Positions 1 to 7,015 of a stretch of 35,610 nt of DNA are shown piece after piece. Each line of letters starts with the position of its first letter. The first letter of the stretch is position 1. The stretch covers positions 1 to 35,610 of the forward strand of contig JANMOP010000037.1 of assembly GCA_031369365.1 (NCBI GenBank), written 5' to 3'. The DNA comes from Methylotenera_A sp031369365 (GTDB lineage Bacteria > Pseudomonadota > Gammaproteobacteria > Burkholderiales > Methylophilaceae). Below the pieces are notes generated by a model, which saw only the letters and a list, made by a program, of their open reading frames with translations, had not been told where the DNA came from and made no database searches. The position numbers and the translations under genes are program-made.

Positions 1-1
1 C

Positions 2-1345
2 AAAGTCATCACTTTTGTGACTATGAACAGCCCCAACACTTATTATGTGAATGGCGATAACGAGTCAGCTGGACTAGATTATGATTTAGCCAAATTGTTT
101 GTAAAAGAGCTCGGTGATGACCCACAATATAAAGACGCGCAATTAAAACTCATTGTAGCCAATCATATTGACCAAGTATTGCCTGCTGTTTTAAGCGGCA
201 AAGCCGACATTGCGGCAGCAGACATTTCGATTACCGAATCGCGCAAAAAGCGTATTAATTTCACTATTCCCTATCATGATGTGCAACAGCAAGTGGTTTA
301 CAATAAAACCAGTGGTGTAAAACCGCCAAAAAATTTAAAAGATATAGTAGGATCGAGCATTACTGTGCCAACAGGCACCAGCTTTGTAGAGCGCCTAACC
401 AAGTTGCGCGAACAGGAGCCTGGGTTGGTTTGGAATGAGCGGGATGATGCTGATTCTGAACAATTGATTACCGAAGTTGCCCTTGGTGATATTGAATATA
501 CGATTGCCGATAGCCATTTAATTGCAATTTTGCAAAACTATCATCCCAATTTAGGTGTGGCTTTCGCGATTGGCGAGCCAGAAAAAATTGCTTGGGCATT
601 AGCTAAAAATTCAGATTCAAAACTGCTAAAAAAAACTAACGCATTTTTTACCAAAATTAAAAATAATGGCACACTTCGTAACTTGGTTGATCGCTATCAC
701 GGCAATGCAAAACGTCTCAACCCTTTAGATATAAAGACTTTTTTGATACGCAGCAATACGCTATTACCTAAATACGTGCATTTATTTAAGCAAGCGCAAG
801 ACATCACGGGCACAGATTGGCGCTTACTTGCAGCCGTAAGCTATCAGGAATCGCATTGGGATACATTTAGCACATCGCCCACCAATGTGCGCGGGCTGAT
901 GATGCTGACAGAAGCGACTGCTGACCGCATGGGGGTAACTGATAGGTTAGATCCGAAACAGAGTATTCCCGCTGGCGCAAAGTACATTAATTTACAAATT
1001 GATACGATTCCTGAACGAGTTCCAGAACCTGATCGCACCTATATGGCGCTGGCCTCATACAACATTGGTTACGCGCATGTGGAAGATGCGCGTGTGTTAG
1101 CGCAGCGCTTAAAACTTAATCCAAATAGCTGGGCGGACGTGAAAAAAACCTTGTTGATGCTGAATAATCCAAACTATTATGTGAATGCCAAATACGGTTA
1201 CTGTGGCTGTGGCCAGCCTATCATTTTTGTGGAATCGATACGGAGCTACTACAACATTTTAGTGCGCTACCAACCTGATCATAATCCTGAGCAAGATAGC
1301 TTTAAAATTGCCAGCAACAATCAAATTTTTGCGCTTAACCAGTAG
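2..1345 (+). CDS. mltF: Membrane-bound lytic murein transglycosylase F-like protein, 5' truncated by the window edge
   Basis: The frame is already open at base 2, so the N-terminus and any signal peptide lie outside the window; the GTG at 17 is an internal codon. The first ~225 residues form a periplasmic solute-binding (SBP_bac_3) module with the typical opening NSPNTYY and a later GLDYDLAKLFVKELG stretch. The rest is a lytic transglycosylase SLT domain: the catalytic Glu is in QESHWD (about residue 278 counted from base 17), followed by RGLMMLT and later ALASYNIGYAHVEDAR. This two-domain order is that of MltF, which cleaves peptidoglycan glycan strands to 1,6-anhydromuropeptides at the outer membrane. 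The TAG stop lies inside a palindromic repeat (see 1342-1397). It converges on serS. The family is secure; MltF rather than another SBP-SLT fusion is likely. Confidence 0.85.
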   Translation, partial: KVITFVTMNSPNTYYVNGDNESAGLDYDLAKLFVKELGDDPQYKDAQLKLIVANHIDQVLPAVLSGKADIAAADISITESRKKRINFTIPYHDVQQQVVYNKTSGVKPPKNLKDIVGSSITVPTGTSFVERLTKLREQEPGLVWNERDDADSEQLITEVALGDIEYTIADSHLIAILQNYHPNLGVAFAIGEPEKIAWALAKNSDSKLLKKTNAFFTKIKNNGTLRNLVDRYHGNAKRLNPLDIKTFLIRSNTLLPKYVHLFKQAQDITGTDWRLLAAVSYQESHWDTFSTSPTNVRGLMMLTEATADRMGVTDRLDPKQSIPAGAKYINLQIDTIPERVPEPDRTYMALASYNIGYAHVEDARVLAQRLKLNPNSWADVKKTLLMLNNPNYYVNAKYGYCGCGQPIIFVESIRSYYNILVRYQPDHNPEQDSFKIASNNQIFALNQ

Positions 1346-1397
1346 GAGCGACACCTCGTCGCGATACCATATATCGGCACGAGGTCGTGCCTCCTAC
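1342..1397. repeat. Family A palindromic (REP-like) repeat, copy 1
   Basis: The left arm begins GTAGGAGCGACACCTCGTCG and the right arm ends GAGGTCGTGCCTCCTAC, giving a nearly perfect inverted repeat around a short AT spacer. The same GTAGGAGCG/CGCTCCTAC ends recur at 10582, 23655, 26034 (degenerate) and 34055. It fills the whole gap between the convergent mltF-like and serS genes, and its GTAG supplies the TAG stop of the upstream gene. It may act as a transcript 3'-end stabiliser or convergent terminator, though there is no T-tract. Confidence 0.85.
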
Positions 1398-1399
1398 AA

Positions 1400-2755
1400 T
1401 TAGTTAGGTTTAATCACCTCAAGATTGTTCATGTAGGGCAACAATACTTTAGGAATCGTCACGCTTCCGTCTGCGTTTTGATAATTCTCTAACACCGCCA
1501 CTAACGTGCGCCCTACCGCCAAGCCAGAACCATTCAGCGTATGTACAAACTCCATTTTACCTTGTGCATTTTTAAAGCGCGCTTGTAAACGACGTGCTTG
1601 GAAGGCCTCGCAATTGCTAACGCTGGATATTTCTCGGTAAGTGTTTTGTGCGGGCAGCCACACCTCTAAATCATAAGTTTTAGCCGCACCAAAACCCATA
1701 TCGCCAGTGCAAAGCGAGACTACTCGGTATGGCAATTCGAGCGCTTTCAAGATGTTTTCCGCATGGCCAACCATTTCTTCTAAAGCCTCATAGCTTTTGC
1801 TTGGGTGCACAATTTGCACCATCTCCACCTTATCAAACTGGTGCTGACGAATCATGCCTCTGGTATCACGTCCGTAAGAACCAGCCTCTGAGCGGAAGCA
1901 CGGCGTGTGTGCGGTCAGCTTGATTGGCAATGATTCAGCAGGGATGATTTCATCGCGCACGGTGTTGGTGAGTGTCACCTCGGAGGTTGGAATTAAAAAC
2001 ATTTCTTTAGATATGTCTAAACCAGACGATTCAGGTTGTGGAATTTCATTACCATCTGGTCCAATCGCAGCACCACGACCAATGACGGTCTCACGCTTCA
2101 ACTGGAATAAGTCACCCTTAAACTTTGGTAACTGACCAGTCCCTAATAAAGTCTCAGCATTTACCAAATAAGGTGTGTAGCATTCCTCGTAGCCGTGTTG
2201 CTCGGTTTGCGTATCCAACATAAATTGCGCCATGGCACGATGTAACTTGGCGATTTGGCCACGCATAAAGGTAAAGCGCGCACCCGATAATTTAATACCT
2301 GTGTCAAAATCCAAACCCAGCGGCGCACCAACATCCGTGTGGTCTTTCACTGCAAAATCAAACGTGCGTGGTGTACCCACTTTGCGTACTTCTACGTTAT
2401 CGGCTTCAGATTTGCCTGCTGGCACGCTTTCATGTGGCAAGTTCGGCACATTCAACATCAAATTTTTGAGTTGTTCTTGAATTTCCGCCAAACGCGCTTC
2501 GCCCGCTTTTTGTTTGTCGCCCAAACCAGCCACTTCTGCCATGATTGCGGACACATCTTCACCTTTAGATTTGGCAAAACCAATGCTTTTAGAAGCCGCA
2601 TTGCGCTTAGCTTGCAACGCCTCGGTATTGGTCTGAATAGTTTTGCGTTCAGCTTCTAGCTGAACAAAATATGCTGAATTAAACAAAAATCCGCGTTTAT
2701 TTAACTGGCTTACAACACCATCTAAATCATTTCTTAATTGCTGAATATCTAACAT
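1400..2755 (-). CDS. serS: Seryl-tRNA synthetase
   Basis: Class II aminoacyl-tRNA synthetase that charges tRNA-Ser (and tRNA-Sec) with serine in the cytoplasm. Residues 1-110 form the charged, Ala/Lys/Glu-rich N-terminal coiled-coil arm that grips the long variable arm of tRNA-Ser. The catalytic core shows TSEVTLTNT (258-265), motif 2 FRSEAGSYGRDTRGMIRQHQ (287-306) and motif 3 LNGSGLAVGRTLVAVLENYQ (407-426). The length of 451 aa exceeds the usual ~425-430 because of an insertion at about 219-250 between KFKGDLFQL and the TSEV segment. The ATG has a good Shine-Dalgarno (AAGGAAAAT-ATG). It lies downstream of rarA in the same direction, separated by the GxxExxY cassette. Confidence 0.98.
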   Translation of the reverse strand: MLDIQQLRNDLDGVVSQLNKRGFLFNSAYFVQLEAERKTIQTNTEALQAKRNAASKSIGFAKSKGEDVSAIMAEVAGLGDKQKAGEARLAEIQEQLKNLMLNVPNLPHESVPAGKSEADNVEVRKVGTPRTFDFAVKDHTDVGAPLGLDFDTGIKLSGARFTFMRGQIAKLHRAMAQFMLDTQTEQHGYEECYTPYLVNAETLLGTGQLPKFKGDLFQLKRETVIGRGAAIGPDGNEIPQPESSGLDISKEMFLIPTSEVTLTNTVRDEIIPAESLPIKLTAHTPCFRSEAGSYGRDTRGMIRQHQFDKVEMVQIVHPSKSYEALEEMVGHAENILKALELPYRVVSLCTGDMGFGAAKTYDLEVWLPAQNTYREISSVSNCEAFQARRLQARFKNAQGKMEFVHTLNGSGLAVGRTLVAVLENYQNADGSVTIPKVLLPYMNNLEVIKPN

Positions 2756-2774
2756 ATTTTCCTTAAATCTTTTT

Positions 2775-2806
2775 TAGCTACAGAGAGCACCGAGTTCACA
2801 GAGAAA
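2775..2806. repeat. Left inverted repeat flanking the GxxExxY cassette
   Basis: A 32-bp arm whose reverse complement matches the arm at 3170-3201 at 29 of 32 positions. On the minus strand it reads as three 9-bp units, CTCTGTGaa, CTCGGTGct, CTCTGTAgc. It overlaps the last four codons and stop of the GxxExxY gene (R-I-S-L-stop). Confidence 0.9.
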
Positions 2807-3161
2807 TTCTTTTTATGCCGTTAATCAATTTATTCTCAGCGAAATTAATTATTAAACCGCGCTTTAAACCTGTGGATTTTAAATACGATAATAACTGTGC
2901 TGAAGCGAAATCTGACAATCTTACCTGTGATTTTAGCTCAACAATCACTTCACTAAACACCAATAAATCTAATCGCTGCCCAACAATAACCAGCCCTTTG
3001 TATTCAATATCAACTTTCACTTGCCTTTCAAAAGAGATTCCTCGCAACTCAAACTCTCTGCAAAGCGCCAATTCATATACACTTTCCAACAACCCTGAGC
3101 CCAAGACAGTATGCACTTCAATTGCCGCACCAATTATCTGACTTGTTAAATCATCCGCCAT
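2796..3161 (-). CDS. GxxExxY family protein
   Basis: A 121-aa protein with the diagnostic motif GLLESVYE (residues 23-30) preceded by IIGAAIEVHTVLGSG. A later block, GQRLDLLVFSEVIVELKSQ (61-79), has the D-x(n)-E-x-K spacing of a PD-(D/E)XK nuclease-like fold. The family is widespread, small and of unknown function; nuclease-like chemistry is a family-level inference only. The gene sits between rarA and serS and is bounded by inverted 32-bp repeats, the left one encoding its last residues. The ATG at 3161 is the only sensible start, and the Shine-Dalgarno is weak. It looks like a self-contained mobile or repeat-associated cassette inserted into a housekeeping block. Confidence 0.9.
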   Translation of the reverse strand: MADDLTSQIIGAAIEVHTVLGSGLLESVYELALCREFELRGISFERQVKVDIEYKGLVIVGQRLDLLVFSEVIVELKSQVRLSDFASAQLLSYLKSTGLKRGLIINFAENKLINGIKRISL

Positions 3162-3169
3162 CTTAAGAT

Positions 3170-3201
3170 TTTCTCTGTGTACTCGGTGTTCTCTGTGGCT
3201 A
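3170..3201. repeat. Right inverted repeat flanking the GxxExxY cassette
   Basis: Partner of 2775-2806 in inverted orientation (29/32). On the plus strand it reads as three 9-bp units, CTCTGTGta, CTCGGTGtt, CTCTGTGgc. It starts 9 bp upstream of the GxxExxY ATG and ends 2 bp before the rarA stop codon, so rarA was left intact. Confidence 0.9.
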
Positions 3202-3203
3202 AG

Positions 3204-4541
3204 TTATTTTTTAGCTTTTTTATCTAACTCGCGCAGATGCGCCAATTTTTCACTTATTTTACCTTCTAAGCCGCGCGGTGTGGGCGTATAAAACTGTGGT
3301 GGGGCGTTTTTACTTTCACCAATTTTACCTTCATAAAGCTCATCGGGAAAGTAATCTACGCCTGCTGCGTAAGCTTCTGGCTCGTTGTGTGCATACCGAT
3401 AATCTTTGCCATAATCCAATGCTTTCATCAGCTTGGTTGGCGCGTTTCTTAAATGTAGCGGCACGGGGCGTGACTTGTCTTGTCCGACAAATGCTTTGGC
3501 TTGATTATAGGCGTTATAAGCGGCGTTGCTTTTCGGCGCGACGGCCAAATAAATCACCGCGTTACTCAAGGCCAATTCGCCTTCTGGCGAGCCGAGGCGC
3601 TCGTAGATTTGGCAGGCCTCCAAACATACGCCTTGTGCTCTAGGATCTGCTAGGCCAATGTCTTCTATCGCCATACGCACAATGCGGCGGCCTAGGTAGA
3701 GCGGATCTGCGCCGCCGTCTATCATGCGTAAAAACCAATACAAGGCGGCATCTGGATTGCTGCCACGCACCGATTTATGCAGTGCAGAAATCTGATCATA
3801 AAACGCTTCGCCGCCTTTATCAAAACGCCGTAATTTGCTGGCCATGGTGGTTTGCAAAAACGCTTCGTCAATTTGACTTATATTTGTGCCTGAAGCCGCA
3901 TTAAATAAGGCTTCTGCGAAGTTTAGTAAACGTCTCGCATCGCCATCGGCATACGCTACAATTTGTTCTTTTACTGCATCGCTAAAACTGATATTTTCCG
4001 CCACTAGCAAACGTGCACGCTCTAACAGCAGCGCCAGTTCTGGCTCACTTAGCGCATTTAACACAAATACTTGCGCGCGGCTTAATAGCGCGCTATTCAC
4101 CTCAAACGATGGATTCTCAGTAGTCGCGCCAATAAAAGTGATTAGCCCGCTTTCTACAAATGGCAAAAACGCATCTTGCTGACCTTTGTTAAAGCGATGC
4201 ACTTCATCTACAAAAAGAATGGTTTTGCGGCCATGCTGTTGCAAAGTCAACTCGGCGCGCTCAATGGCATCACGAATATCTTTTATGCCGCATAACACGG
4301 CAGAAATGGGGATGAAATCAGCGTCTGCGGTATTCGCAATTAGCCGCGCTAGTGTGGTTTTGCCCACGCCTGGCGGCCCCCACAGAATCATCGAGGGTAA
4401 ATTACCCGATTGAAATGCGAGGCGCAGCGGCTTATTTTCGCCTAAAAGATGGGATTGCCCGACAACTTCATCCAAAGTTTTAGGGCGAAGTTTTTCTGCG
4501 AGCGGTGCTTGTGGTGCGGCTGGTTGAAATAAGCTGTTCAA
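3204..4541 (-). CDS. rarA: Replication-associated recombination protein A (AAA+ ATPase, RarA/MgsA)
   Basis: AAA+ ATPase of the clamp-loader class that acts at stalled replication forks. Residues 11-50 carry the conserved LAEKLRPKTLDEVVGQ opening. Walker A is GPPGVGKTT (55-63), Walker B ILFVDEVHRF (108-117) and sensor 1 IGATTENPSF (137-146). The C-terminal half contains the MgsA tetramerisation region (HKSVRGSNPDAALYWFLRMI, then RRIVRMAIEDIGLADP). At 445 aa it has normal family length. The start is TTG at 4541: an in-frame TAA lies 9 nt upstream, and no ATG precedes the conserved region. Gene order ftsK-lolA-rarA-serS is typical of betaproteobacteria. Confidence 0.97.
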   Translation of the reverse strand: MNSLFQPAAPQAPLAEKLRPKTLDEVVGQSHLLGENKPLRLAFQSGNLPSMILWGPPGVGKTTLARLIANTADADFIPISAVLCGIKDIRDAIERAELTLQQHGRKTILFVDEVHRFNKGQQDAFLPFVESGLITFIGATTENPSFEVNSALLSRAQVFVLNALSEPELALLLERARLLVAENISFSDAVKEQIVAYADGDARRLLNFAEALFNAASGTNISQIDEAFLQTTMASKLRRFDKGGEAFYDQISALHKSVRGSNPDAALYWFLRMIDGGADPLYLGRRIVRMAIEDIGLADPRAQGVCLEACQIYERLGSPEGELALSNAVIYLAVAPKSNAAYNAYNQAKAFVGQDKSRPVPLHLRNAPTKLMKALDYGKDYRYAHNEPEAYAAGVDYFPDELYEGKIGESKNAPPQFYTPTPRGLEGKISEKLAHLRELDKKAKK

Positions 4542-4549
4542 GGTGGTAG

Positions 4550-4555
4550 ATTATA
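4550..4555 (-). promoter_or_regulatory. Possible -10 element (TATAAT) immediately before rarA
   Basis: A perfect TATAAT on the minus strand ends 8 nt before the TTG start of rarA, so a transcript from it would be nearly leaderless. No convincing -35 hexamer is seen at 17 bp. This is a weak call from one hexamer. Confidence 0.3.
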
Positions 4556-4593
4556 CCCAAACTTAAGCCAGCAATAGTGGGCTATTTAGGCAA

Positions 4594-6288
4594 TTACCAG
4601 CTAAAATCTTTACGCACATTGACTGAAATAATATTGCGCTCATAGCTATTTAAGTCGATATTAGATTTGTTTTTGGTATAACTGATTTGCGGTTTAATAG
4701 ACCAACTGGGTGCTGGAAAATAGCGCAGGCCGACAACTGCATCGTATTGTTTATCTTTGCGCTGAGTTAAAAAGAAAGGGTCATTTTCATCGTTATCGCG
4801 TTGCTCGTAGCTCACTGTGGCATTAAGTTGCCACATGGGATTAAAGCTAAGTTGTCCGCCTGCACGTAAACCAAACACATCTTGATCTAGAAAATCTACT
4901 GAGGAGTCGCGTGCATCTTCACGTCCGCCGTAAATACTGCCAAAAACAACTGGATTGAAATCCCCCTGAAATACATGGCCAACATTAACACCAAGAATCG
5001 ATCTATCGGCATTACGAATGGGGCTGGCATTATATTTAAGCCGTGAAAATTGCCCATAAACGCCAACTTGATTGAAAGCGTCAATGTTATACAGCCATTG
5101 TGCAGTGGCACCAAAAGCATGCCTAAAACTCTCGTTATTTAACTCAAAATAATTATTTTGCGCGGCCAAACTGAAATTATTTTCATTTCGCTGATACTGA
5201 TAACCCGCATTGAAATCTAACAAGCTATTGTTAAAGTCAGTTTCTGAGCTATTGAAGCGGCCAGTGACGCTTGCATTACCAAACACAGCAAACTCGTCAG
5301 TAACAGGATGGCGCACCGAAAGGCCAGTTGCCACATTCATAAAATTATCCGATTTTTCTTGTGCGGCATTACCTAGCGGAACAATGATTCCACCAAAAGC
5401 AGGTATGCCTACAGAGGCAATGCCTGGCGCGCTACTTACATTAGAATCCCAGCCTACGCTAGCATCTAAGTAAGCCCCAAAAGTAGTAACAATGCCTTCA
5501 TTTTTATCCATTGCGGACAGTAACTTTGTTATCGCTTTTTTGGTTTCAGCATCAGGATTTTGTTTGAGCACGTTATTAAACTCTGCTTTTGAGGCCTCGG
5601 TTTCGCCCAACATTAAGTGCGCCTTGGCCATCACGGCACGCGCATCTTTATGGTTGGGGTCTAGCGCTAACACGCGCTCTAAAGCAAACGCGCCGCGCGT
5701 AAAATTTTTGCTTTCTACCGCAGCAATGCCTAACAAATAATCATAATTAATATCACCAGCGTATTTAGATTCTAGTGGTTCTAGCAATTGATAGGCAGCA
5801 TTAAAATCACCTTTGCGGATTAAAGTATCCGCTTGAATTACAGTGCTATCCTGCGCCACAGTTTGCGAATTCTCAGCGGTATTTATGGCCTCCGCACTTG
5901 CGTTTTGTTGTGTAAGCTGGCTGGGGTTGGCCTCAGAAGCCTTACTTGTGCCCAACATAGAATGCGCTTTATCTATGGCTGCGCGCGTATTTTTATGGTT
6001 TTTATCTTTGGCCAACACGCGCTCTAAAGCTATTGCGCCACGCGCCGCATTGTTGCTTTCTACTGCAGCAATACCAAATGCATAGTCGTAATCAATATCG
6101 CCAGCACGTGCTGTTTCTAAGGGTTCTAGCAATTGGTAAGCGCCTTTGAAATCGCCTTTGCGCATTAAAACTTCTGCCACCACCACATTAGCGTCTTGTA
6201 GCGCGAGCGCCAGCGTCGAAAAAGTGGCTGTTAAAAGTAGGCTAATAACAAGCAAATAAGATTTAAAGTGATGGGGGATAAGTGGCAT
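4594..6288 (-). CDS. TPR-containing outer-membrane beta-barrel protein (Slam/DUF560-like architecture)
   Basis: A 564-aa exported protein. Residues 1-30 are a signal peptide (hydrophobic YLLVISLLLTATFSTLALAL). Two near-identical TPR-type units follow at about 35-119 and 150-234, each with RKGDF..AYQLLEPLE, AGDI.YDY..GIAAVES and RGA.ALERVLA. They are joined by a low-complexity Ser/Ala/Gln linker (120-149). Residues ~265-564 alternate hydrophobic and polar residues in antiparallel-strand style (VGWDSNVSSAPG, then GYQYQRNENNFSLAAQNNYF) and end in Phe-Ser-Trp, the aromatic C-terminus expected for a Bam substrate. The architecture matches TPR-barrel proteins such as surface lipoprotein assembly modifiers or polysaccharide-export porins; the cargo cannot be told from sequence. 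It interrupts the lolA-rarA neighbourhood. Confidence 0.75.
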   Translation of the reverse strand: MPLIPHHFKSYLLVISLLLTATFSTLALALQDANVVVAEVLMRKGDFKGAYQLLEPLETARAGDIDYDYAFGIAAVESNNAARGAIALERVLAKDKNHKNTRAAIDKAHSMLGTSKASEANPSQLTQQNASAEAINTAENSQTVAQDSTVIQADTLIRKGDFNAAYQLLEPLESKYAGDINYDYLLGIAAVESKNFTRGAFALERVLALDPNHKDARAVMAKAHLMLGETEASKAEFNNVLKQNPDAETKKAITKLLSAMDKNEGIVTTFGAYLDASVGWDSNVSSAPGIASVGIPAFGGIIVPLGNAAQEKSDNFMNVATGLSVRHPVTDEFAVFGNASVTGRFNSSETDFNNSLLDFNAGYQYQRNENNFSLAAQNNYFELNNESFRHAFGATAQWLYNIDAFNQVGVYGQFSRLKYNASPIRNADRSILGVNVGHVFQGDFNPVVFGSIYGGREDARDSSVDFLDQDVFGLRAGGQLSFNPMWQLNATVSYEQRDNDENDPFFLTQRKDKQYDAVVGLRYFPAPSWSIKPQISYTKNKSNIDLNSYERNIISVNVRKDFSW

Positions 6289-6406
6289 ATTTGTCTTTAA
6301 AAAATCAAGTAATGCTTGAATAATAACGAATTATTGCGAGTTAATAAAGTAAATAATTAATAAGCATTATTGGTACTGTTGTGTTATTTATTTCTCAATA
6401 ATCATT

Positions 6407-7015
6407 TTATTCGCCTACCACATCCACACCCTCGGGTGGGGTAAATAAAAATGTAGCTTCTTGCAATGTGGGGTTGCGCTCGACTTCGTTAAATGTAATG
6501 TGCGTTATATGATTAAAACTGTCATACAGCTCCATTTTGCGTAACTTATCCGCCTTAAACCCAAGCAGTACGCGGTCGAAGCCACTTTCTTTGTTTTTTG
6601 GCAAGGCCAATACCCAAGCGAGGCCATCTTTGCGTGTGGCATTTTTTAAAATAAAACTTTTTTCTACGGCTTCACCGCCTGCCAATAAAGCCGCAGGGCT
6701 AGAGCCTAGCGATTTACTCAACTCACGAATCGTGACTTGTTGCAACTCGGTATCGTACAAAAATACTTGTTTACCATCGCTCACAATTTGCTGTTCATAA
6801 GGTTTTTTGTAATCCCAGCGAAACTTATTAGGCCTTTGAAGTTGCATAGTGCCTTCAACCTCTTGTACTTTGTGGCCTTTGCTGTCGTTTACCACTTGGC
6901 TAAATTGGGCGCGCATGGTTGTCGTGTGATTAAAAAAATCGCGCAGGCTAGAAACGCCGTCCGCCATAGCTATATTTGAAACTAATAACACGAATCCAAA
7001 CAGCAATTTATTCAT
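6407..7015 (-). CDS. lolA: Outer-membrane lipoprotein carrier protein LolA
   Basis: Periplasmic chaperone that takes lipoproteins from LolCDE and delivers them to LolB at the outer membrane. The ATG at 7015 gives a 202-aa precursor beginning MNKLLFGFVLLVSNIAMADG, a clean signal peptide; the frame is open 14 codons further upstream, but that would bury the signal. Family features are SLRDFFNHTTTMRAQFSQ, the QEVEGTMQLQRPNKFRWDY strand pair, the QQIVSDGKQVFLYD segment and the C-terminal TFLFTPPEGVDVV. The start overlaps the ftsK stop by 8 nt, and an AAGGAG lies 12 nt upstream inside ftsK, so ftsK and lolA are probably one translationally coupled transcript. Confidence 0.95.
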   Translation of the reverse strand: MNKLLFGFVLLVSNIAMADGVSSLRDFFNHTTTMRAQFSQVVNDSKGHKVQEVEGTMQLQRPNKFRWDYKKPYEQQIVSDGKQVFLYDTELQQVTIRELSKSLGSSPAALLAGGEAVEKSFILKNATRKDGLAWVLALPKNKESGFDRVLLGFKADKLRKMELYDSFNHITHITFNEVERNPTLQEATFLFTPPEGVDVVGE

